A stretch of DNA of 28,752 nt from an uncultured Flavobacteriaceae bacterium (lineage in GTDB: Bacteria; Bacteroidota; Bacteroidia; Flavobacteriales; Flavobacteriaceae), in assembly GCA_938018045.1 (NCBI GenBank), contig CALIIP010000188.1:1-28752 (forward strand). The letters are read 5' to 3'. A program made the position numbers and the translations under genes. A model generated the notes under the pieces. That model was not told where the DNA came from. It saw only the letters and a program-made list of their open reading frames with translations, and searched no databases. Below, piece by piece: positions 22,847 to 28,752 of the stretch (positions are counted from its first letter, which is position 1; every line of letters begins with the position of its first letter).

Positions 22847-25800
22847 ATGCACAAAATATACTTATTATTAATTGCATCCTTTTTTTCTATTGCAATATTT
22901 TCTCAAAAAAAAGACTCAATCTGGAATGTTAATAATCCACATGAAGACTGGGAATACAATACATTTAAATTAAATACAAATGAAGGAACTTGGATGAATT
23001 TGGATGTAAGTCCTGATGGAAAAAATATTGTATTTGATTTATTAGGTGATATTTATACAATGCCAATTTCAGGTGGAAATGCTACAATTCTTCGTTCAGG
23101 ATTAGCCTATGAAGTACAACCAAAATTTAGTCCAAATGGAAAATATATTTCATTTACTAGTGATGCAGAAGGAGGTGATAATATTTGGGTGATGACAGTT
23201 GATGGTAAGAATGCAAAATCAATCACTAAAGAAAAATTTAGATTGTTAAACAATGCTGTTTGGGCATCAGATGGAGAATCTTTAATTGCTAGAAAACATT
23301 TTACTTCTCAACGTTCTCTTGGTGCAGGTGAAATGTGGCAATATCCTCTTTCTGGTTCTGCAGGATTAAAATTAACCAAAAGAAAAAACGATCAACAAGA
23401 TGTTAATGACCCTTCAATTTCATCAGATGGAAAATATTTATATTATGCAGAAGATATGTATCCTGGAGGATTTTTTCAGTATAATAAAGACCCAAATAAA
23501 CAAATTTATGTAATTAACCAATATAACTTTGAAACTGGTGAGACTGAAAGAATTACAGGAGGTCCTGGAGGAGCAGCAAGACCAGTTATTTCAAGAGATG
23601 GAAAATTATTGGCGTTTGTAAAACGTATTAGAACAAAGACCGTATTATATATTCATAATTTAGAAACTGGAAAAGAATGGTCAGTTTATGAAAATTTAAA
23701 TAAAGATCAAAGTGAGGCTTGGGCTGTATTTGGTGTTTATCCTCATTTTTCTTGGATGCCAAATAATAAGGAAATTGTTATTTGGGCTCAAGGTAAAATT
23801 AATAGAATTAATATTGACACAAAACAGGTTAAAAACATCCCTTTTCAAGTAAATCAAGAAATAAAATTAGCAAAAACACATAGAGTAAAAAGAAAAGTTT
23901 TTGAGGAAGAGTTTACTTCAAAAATGATTAAAAATGTACAAACTTCTCCAGATGGAAAAACAATTATTTTTACTTCCTTAGGACATATTTACAAAAAGAA
24001 ATTACCAAATGGAACTCCAAAAAGAATTACAAATTTAACCGATTTTGAAGCTGAACCAACTTTCTCTACAGATGGAAAATCTCTTTTGTTCGTAACTTGG
24101 AATGATAAGAATCTAGGTGCAATTTACAAAGTGAATATAGATGGTTCTGGCTTGAGAAAAATCACTAAAGAAAAAGGAATTTATAGAACACCTACTTATA
24201 ATAGTTCAAGTTCTCAAATTGTTTATAGAAAAGAATCTGGAAATGGTGATCAAGGTTATGACTACACTAAAAAAACAGGAATATATATAGCAAACGCAGA
24301 TGGAACCTCTACCAAAAGAGTTTCTAAAAGTGGTGAATTCCCAATCTTCTCTTCAGATGACAAGCGCATTTTCTTTCAAACTGGCGGCTCTTTCTTCGGA
24401 GGCTTAACTAAGAAATTAAAAAGCGTAAGTCTAATTGGTGAAGATGAAAAAAGTCATTTTACTTCAAAATTAGCAAACAGATTGGTGCCAAGTAAAGACA
24501 ATAAATGGATTGCTTTTATTCACTTGCACAAATTATTTGTTGCTCCCATTGTGATGAATGGAAGTGAAATTAATTTAGATCAAAATACAAAATCTTTTAA
24601 AGTTGAAAGTTTGTCAAAAAACGCAGGAATTAATTTGCATTGGTCTTCTAATAATCAGAAAGTTCACTGGACTCTTGGTGATGAATATTTTTCAAAATCT
24701 ATTCTAAATAACACTTCAGATCCTTTTGCTAAAACAAATTTATCCTCTGAAATTGAAGAAGGAATAAAAGTCAATTTAATGTCAAAATCTGATATTCCTG
24801 AAGGGAGAATTGCATTTAAAAATGCACGTATTATTACTATGAATGGGAATGAAGTTATTGAAAATGGAACCATTATAATTCACAAAAATAAAATTGAAAC
24901 AATTGGAGAGTCAAGTTCAATAAACATCCCATCAAATGCAAAAATGTATGACATGAAGGGTAAAACAATCATGCCAGGAATAGTAGATGTGCATGCACAT
25001 GTAGGTGCTTTTAGAAATGGATTAAGCACTCAAAAACATTGGCAATTTTATGCAAATTTAGCATTTGGAGTTACAACATCTCATGACCCTTCTGTAAATA
25101 CTGCAGCAGCTTTTACATTAGAAGAAATGCAAAGAAGTGGTCAATTAGTTGGGCCAAGAATGTTTTCTACTGGATTTATTTTATATGGTGCTGAAGGTGA
25201 TTTTAAAGCAGTTGTAAATAATCTAGAAGATGCGCGTTTTGCAGTTTCACGAACAAAAGCATTTGGTGCAAGATCTATAAAAAGTTACAACCAACCAAGA
25301 AGAGATCAACGCCAGCAAATTATGCAAGCTGCAAGAGAATTAGGTGTAAATGTTGTTCCTGAAGGTGGTTCAACTTTTTATACAAATATGAGTATGATTT
25401 TTGATGGTCATACAGGAATTGAACACAATATTCCTGTAGCTCCAATTTACAAGGATATATTATCTCTTTGGAAAAATAGTAAAACTGGTTATACACCAAC
25501 TCTAATTGTAAACTATGGTGGAGTGAATGGTGAATTCGAATGGTATCAAAAAAGTAATGTTTGGGAGAACAAAACACTTTTAAAATATACACCAAGATTT
25601 GTTGTTGATTCACGTTCAAGACATAGAATTATGGTTCCTGAAGAAGAATATAAAAACGGCCATATTTTAACTTCTGAAACTGTAACTGCTTTGGCAAATG
25701 AAGGCGTAAAAGTAAATTTAGGCGCACATGGTCAGTTACAAGGTTTAGGCGCGCATTGGGAATTGTGGATGCTTCAACAAGGTGGTTTGTCAAATCATGA

Positions 25801-26116
25801 AGCATTAAAAGCAGCAACTATTAATGGTGCCGATTATATTGGTGTGTCAGACGAATTAGGCTCTTTAGAAAAAGGAAAATTAGCAGATTTAATTATAATG
25901 GATAAAAATCCATTAGAAGATATTCAAAACTCAAATTCAGTAATTTATACGATGATAAATGGACGCTTATATGATATAGATACCATGAATGAAATTGGAA
26001 ATTACAATACAGAAAGAAGTGAATTTTACTTTGAAATAGATGGCAACAATCAGGGAGCTCCTATCAATATAAATACAAACAGTTTTACAACACCAACTTG
26101 TAGCTGCCACAACTAA
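22847..26116 (+). CDS. Secreted propeller-amidohydrolase fusion
   Basis: The 1089-residue protein has a signal peptide ending in AIFSQ, a TolB/PD40-type beta-propeller (about 45-640) with repeated blades such as VSPDGKNIVF, FSPNGKYISF and FSTDGKSLLF, and a C-terminal amidohydrolase domain (about 660-1065). Visible metal-site residues include His716 and His718 (VDVHAHVG), a lysine in ARSIKSY, and His855 and His860 (GHTGIEHN). The family-typical end GSLEKGKLADLIIMDKNPLEDI is present. In place of a clear catalytic Asp there is LGAHGQLQGLGAHWE (His961). Related enzymes are imidazolonepropionase-like hydrolases or peptidases; the substrate is unknown. It is expressed from its own promoter. Confidence 0.9.
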   Translation: MHKIYLLLIASFFSIAIFSQKKDSIWNVNNPHEDWEYNTFKLNTNEGTWMNLDVSPDGKNIVFDLLGDIYTMPISGGNATILRSGLAYEVQPKFSPNGKYISFTSDAEGGDNIWVMTVDGKNAKSITKEKFRLLNNAVWASDGESLIARKHFTSQRSLGAGEMWQYPLSGSAGLKLTKRKNDQQDVNDPSISSDGKYLYYAEDMYPGGFFQYNKDPNKQIYVINQYNFETGETERITGGPGGAARPVISRDGKLLAFVKRIRTKTVLYIHNLETGKEWSVYENLNKDQSEAWAVFGVYPHFSWMPNNKEIVIWAQGKINRINIDTKQVKNIPFQVNQEIKLAKTHRVKRKVFEEEFTSKMIKNVQTSPDGKTIIFTSLGHIYKKKLPNGTPKRITNLTDFEAEPTFSTDGKSLLFVTWNDKNLGAIYKVNIDGSGLRKITKEKGIYRTPTYNSSSSQIVYRKESGNGDQGYDYTKKTGIYIANADGTSTKRVSKSGEFPIFSSDDKRIFFQTGGSFFGGLTKKLKSVSLIGEDEKSHFTSKLANRLVPSKDNKWIAFIHLHKLFVAPIVMNGSEINLDQNTKSFKVESLSKNAGINLHWSSNNQKVHWTLGDEYFSKSILNNTSDPFAKTNLSSEIEEGIKVNLMSKSDIPEGRIAFKNARIITMNGNEVIENGTIIIHKNKIETIGESSSINIPSNAKMYDMKGKTIMPGIVDVHAHVGAFRNGLSTQKHWQFYANLAFGVTTSHDPSVNTAAAFTLEEMQRSGQLVGPRMFSTGFILYGAEGDFKAVVNNLEDARFAVSRTKAFGARSIKSYNQPRRDQRQQIMQAARELGVNVVPEGGSTFYTNMSMIFDGHTGIEHNIPVAPIYKDILSLWKNSKTGYTPTLIVNYGGVNGEFEWYQKSNVWENKTLLKYTPRFVVDSRSRHRIMVPEEEYKNGHILTSETVTALANEGVKVNLGAHGQLQGLGAHWELWMLQQGGLSNHEALKAATINGADYIGVSDELGSLEKGKLADLIIMDKNPLEDIQNSNSVIYTMINGRLYDIDTMNEIGNYNTERSEFYFEIDGNNQGAPININTNSFTTPTCSCHN

Positions 26117-26231
26117 TTTATGGCAGTAACTTGAAATACTAAATCCTTAAGATAATGTTTAGATTGTAGCCTAATAATTCCGCTATCGATAATTATAATT
26201 TTTTACTCATATTAAAGACTCATTAAAACAA

Positions 26232-27953
26232 TCAATTGTCTTTTTTAGCGTTATCTATATAATTGTTTATCCTATTTTCAAGAATAGTTAAAGTTACAGT
26301 TCCTTGTTCTAAAATAACTTCGTGAAATTCGCGTATATCAAAGTTGGTGCCTAATTCTGATGTTGCTTTTTCACGAAGTTCCCTTATTTTCAATTCTCCG
26401 ATTTTATAAGATAATGCTTGTCCTGGCCAAGAGATATATCTATCAGTTTCTGTGTTTATTTCATGGAGTGACAACGCAGTATTTGAAGACATATAATCAA
26501 CAACTTGCTGCCTTGTCCATCCTTTAGCATGAATTCCTGTATCTACAACTAAACGACAAGCTCGCCACATTTCATAAGTCAACTGTCCAAACTTCTCATA
26601 AGGTGTTGTATACATTCCCATTTCATCAGCCAAAAATTCAGCGTATAACCCCCAACCTTCACCGTAAGCAGATAAATACAAATCTTTTCTAAATTGCGGA
26701 ATACTATCTCCTAATTCGTTATTTAAACTTCCTTGTAAGTGATGTCCTGGAACTGCTTCATGAACTGTTAAAGATGGCATTGTATATAATGTTCTACTTG
26801 GTAAGTTATACGTATTCACCCAATAATAACCTGGATCTTTACTGTCTTTGGCTGCTCCAATATACCTTCCTGTTGTATACTTTGGTGCAATTGCATCTGG
26901 AACTTTGGCAACTCCATAAGGTTTACGAGGTAACGTTTTAAAGAATCTTGGTAATTGTGCATCAGCACGTTTTGCCATATCACGAGCGATCATTAATAAT
27001 TCTTCTCCAGATTTTGGGTAAAACTGTTCATCTGTTCTTAAAAAGTGGAAGAAATCTGCAAACGAACCTTTAAATTCAAGATCCTTAATAATCTGTTCCA
27101 TTTCACTTTTAATTCTCGCAACTTCACTTAAACCTATTTTATGAATATCATCAGCCGTATATTGAGTACTTGTTGTATAAAAGTTAATTCTATCTTGATA
27201 ATACTCTTTTCCATTTGGAGTTTCAGAAACACCTAAGGTTTTTCTAGTTTTAGGAAAATATTCAGTTTCAAAAAATTGTTTAATTCTCTTAAATTCTGGC
27301 GTAACACTCTGTTCAATCGCATTTTTGGCTGCATTTAAAACAGAATCTTTTAACTCATCTGTTAAACCCTCAGGAAGGTTTATAAATGGAGAATAATAAT
27401 AACTATCTTCATAATTATCTACAATATTGTTATCATAAGTTGATTCATACCCTTTAAAAATTACTAAAGGTTGAGAAACACCTTTTTTTAATCCTTCACG
27501 AAGGTTTTCAAAATGTTGATTAACAAATTCAGGAACTGCATTCAACTTATTCAAGTATTGTTTAGCGTCTTCATAATTTGTTATAGGTCGAACATTGTAA
27601 GTTAAACTACTATGAAAACCATAATCAGATAACAAAGGGTTTAAGTATTTTTCAAATTCGTAATAAGCAATCTTATCTTTCAAAACAAATTTTAATAAAT
27701 CTAAGGATATTTTATCTGTTTCACTTAATTCAGCACCATCAACCTTACTTAACTTATCTAAAGTAGTCTGTGCATACTCAGCATTTGACTTGTAATTCTC
27801 TTTTGTATAAATTCCCAAAGGAAACTCATCTTCATCATATGAGTCATAATCTTGATATTCAGTAATAATTGCTGATAAATTTTCTGAATTTGTTGTAGTC
27901 TTACAACTTATAAGGAATAAAAATATTCCAAAAATTAATAGTGCTTTTTTCAT
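26232..27953 (-). CDS. DUF885 metallopeptidase-like lipoprotein
   Basis: The 573-residue protein has a lipoprotein signal peptide (lipobox LISC, Cys17) and the DUF885 core. The zinc-type motif HEAVPGHHLQG lies at 398-408 (His398, Glu399, His404, His405), and GEGWGLYAEFLADEMG supplies a likely third ligand (Glu432). DUF885 proteins are regarded as M32-like carboxypeptidases; the activity of this one is untested. The lipid anchor places it in the envelope. It follows the MmcQ-like gene after 10 nt and is convergent with the amidohydrolase gene. Confidence 0.9.
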   Translation of the reverse strand: MKKALLIFGIFLFLISCKTTTNSENLSAIITEYQDYDSYDEDEFPLGIYTKENYKSNAEYAQTTLDKLSKVDGAELSETDKISLDLLKFVLKDKIAYYEFEKYLNPLLSDYGFHSSLTYNVRPITNYEDAKQYLNKLNAVPEFVNQHFENLREGLKKGVSQPLVIFKGYESTYDNNIVDNYEDSYYYSPFINLPEGLTDELKDSVLNAAKNAIEQSVTPEFKRIKQFFETEYFPKTRKTLGVSETPNGKEYYQDRINFYTTSTQYTADDIHKIGLSEVARIKSEMEQIIKDLEFKGSFADFFHFLRTDEQFYPKSGEELLMIARDMAKRADAQLPRFFKTLPRKPYGVAKVPDAIAPKYTTGRYIGAAKDSKDPGYYWVNTYNLPSRTLYTMPSLTVHEAVPGHHLQGSLNNELGDSIPQFRKDLYLSAYGEGWGLYAEFLADEMGMYTTPYEKFGQLTYEMWRACRLVVDTGIHAKGWTRQQVVDYMSSNTALSLHEINTETDRYISWPGQALSYKIGELKIRELREKATSELGTNFDIREFHEVILEQGTVTLTILENRINNYIDNAKKDN

Positions 27954-27963
27954 TTTTTTTTAT

Positions 27964-28329
27964 TTAACCCTTTAGATTTTCTAATACTGCTCTTGTTTTT
28001 TTTGTCATCCCATTTACAACCAAATCATATGAGTGATCAATTAATTCTATAAAAAAATCATCAGAAAATGAGGTGTTTGGAGTAACAGTATTCCAATGTT
28101 TTTTACTCATATGATACGCTCCCATAATTGAAGATTCATGCTCTTCACGCAATTCAATAGAACGTTCAGGATCACATTTTAAATTTACACCAAATGGTTG
28201 GCGATCTAAACCACACAAAGCAAACATTTTTCCCATTACTTTAAAAACAAGTGTTGTTTCGTCAAATGGAAAATGTTCTGTAACTCCTTTTTTTGACAAG
28301 CAATATTCTCTGTATTGTTCTATGTTCAT
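27964..28329 (-). CDS. MmcQ/YjbR family protein
   Basis: The 121-residue protein matches the whole MmcQ/YjbR (CyaY-like fold) family: MNIEQYREYCLSKKGVTEHF, FDETTLVFKVMGKMFAL, NLKCDPERSIELREEH, and the C-terminal YDLVVNGMTKKTRAVL. The family is annotated as DNA-binding on structural grounds only. Its ATG overlaps the stop of the cyclase-family gene (ATGA, 28326-28329), and the DUF885 gene follows after 10 nt, so all three are probably one operon. Confidence 0.9.
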   Translation of the reverse strand: MNIEQYREYCLSKKGVTEHFPFDETTLVFKVMGKMFALCGLDRQPFGVNLKCDPERSIELREEHESSIMGAYHMSKKHWNTVTPNTSFSDDFFIELIDHSYDLVVNGMTKKTRAVLENLKG

Positions 28330-28752
28330 CCCATCAATTTATATAAAACTGGTTTACTTGGCGATGCATCATTTACAAAAGATGCTATTTGTAAGTTTAG
28401 TAGATAAGCACCATCTTTTATACTGTTTTTCACATAAACAAACTCTGTAATAGTTGCATCTAAACGCTGCTTGCCATCATAATTCCAAAATGCTTTATGA
28501 GCTAATAATTTTCCATCATCCTTTTCTTTATCTACTGATGGCAAGTCAATTAATAAGTGCTTCACTCCTATTTCTTTGATGTACTCTGCCGCATTCTCAG
28601 TCAAAAAAGGAGGATTTGTATTTGAATATTGATGAGAGATTTTTTCTTTTTCATTTGGAAGTGTACGAATAACCAATGCTTCCATATTTTTATCTTCCAA
28701 TAAATTTTTCAAAAGGCTTTTCGTAATAATTCGATCTCCGTTTTCTTTAATT
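28326..28752 (-). CDS. Cyclase-family metal-dependent hydrolase, C-terminal part (cut by window edge)
   Basis: The frame is open from the right edge to the stop at 28326, so the protein is cut at its N-terminus by the window; about 141 residues are visible. A TTG at 28712 should not be taken as its start, because the upstream codons (IKENGDRIITKSLL) continue the family pattern. The visible part, with VKHLLIDLPSVDKEKDDGKL, LAHKAFW, ATITEFVYV and KDGAYLLNLQI, resembles the C-terminal half of the cyclase/kynurenine-formamidase-like family (PF04199). The N-terminal metal-binding HxxTHxD motif would lie outside. Substrate unknown. Confidence 0.78.
   Translation of the reverse strand, partial: IKENGDRIITKSLLKNLLEDKNMEALVIRTLPNEKEKISHQYSNTNPPFLTENAAEYIKEIGVKHLLIDLPSVDKEKDDGKLLAHKAFWNYDGKQRLDATITEFVYVKNSIKDGAYLLNLQIASFVNDASPSKPVLYKLMG

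Noticed and set aside
25320..25817. Two antisense open frames inside the amidohydrolase gene
   Set aside because: They have skewed composition and no family features and lie wholly inside a clear gene.
26101..26126. CTGCCA/TGGCAG dyad at the amidohydrolase stop, considered as terminator
   Set aside because: Six base pairs with an 11-nt loop and no T-run; too weak to call.
1..28752. CRISPR arrays, rRNA genes and insertion sequences
   Set aside because: No regularly spaced repeats, rRNA sequence or transposase frames with terminal inverted repeats were seen.

Overview
This AT-rich window looks like chromosome from a member of the Flavobacteriaceae (Bacteroidota). The case rests on gene content (SpvB/DUF6443 Rhs pairs, DUF4407, DUF885 lipoprotein, propeller-amidohydrolase, MobC/MobA module), on Bacteroidota-type promoter elements (TTTG, about 19 nt, TAnnTTTG), on the near absence of Shine-Dalgarno sequences, and on signal peptides ending in SQ or AQ. 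Genus cannot be decided from the sequence alone.

Layout. (1) 1-3940, minus strand: two adjacent secreted Rhs-type genes, an SpvB-like 1146-residue protein followed 5 nt later by a DUF6443 Rhs protein that runs off the left edge. (2) 4257-10442, plus strand and divergent from the Rhs pair: a compact six-gene type II secretion/type IV pilus-like operon, in order pseudopilin, prepilin peptidase, GspE ATPase, secretin GspD, a PilM/PilN-like (GspL-equivalent) protein and a PilO/GspM-like protein. No GspF platform, GspC or minor pseudopilins are present. (3) 10444-15006: an accessory island with an Xre regulator, a small lipoprotein and partner, a mobilization cassette (MobC, relaxase, small coiled-coil membrane protein), a nested inverted repeat that is a good oriT candidate, an excisionase-like HTH protein and two unrecognised genes. 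No integrase is visible. (4) 15007-15880: long AT-rich gene-free stretch. (5) 15881-16061: terminator, tRNA-Leu(UAG) and its promoter on the minus strand. (6) 16111-26116: mostly plus-strand housekeeping and accessory genes: M20 dipeptidase and GNAT; Crp/Fnr-type regulator and alpha/beta hydrolase; a secreted unknown; PhnA-like protein (minus); a second GNAT; DUF4407 membrane protein; large propeller-amidohydrolase. (7) 26232-28752, minus strand: an operon-like set of cyclase-family hydrolase (cut by the right edge), MmcQ/YjbR protein and DUF885 metallopeptidase lipoprotein.

How it may work together. The type II-like operon encodes an envelope-spanning machine: pilin processing by the peptidase, power from GspE, an inner-membrane anchor from the PilM/N- and PilO-like proteins, and the outer-membrane exit through the secretin. 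Its closest neighbour is the divergent Rhs pair, which invites the untested idea that the two are functionally linked. The island next to it looks mobilizable in trans rather than self-transmissible, and its first gene ends 1 nt from the end of the secretion operon. The most interesting parts are the divergent Rhs/secretion locus, the putative oriT and the unknown island genes.
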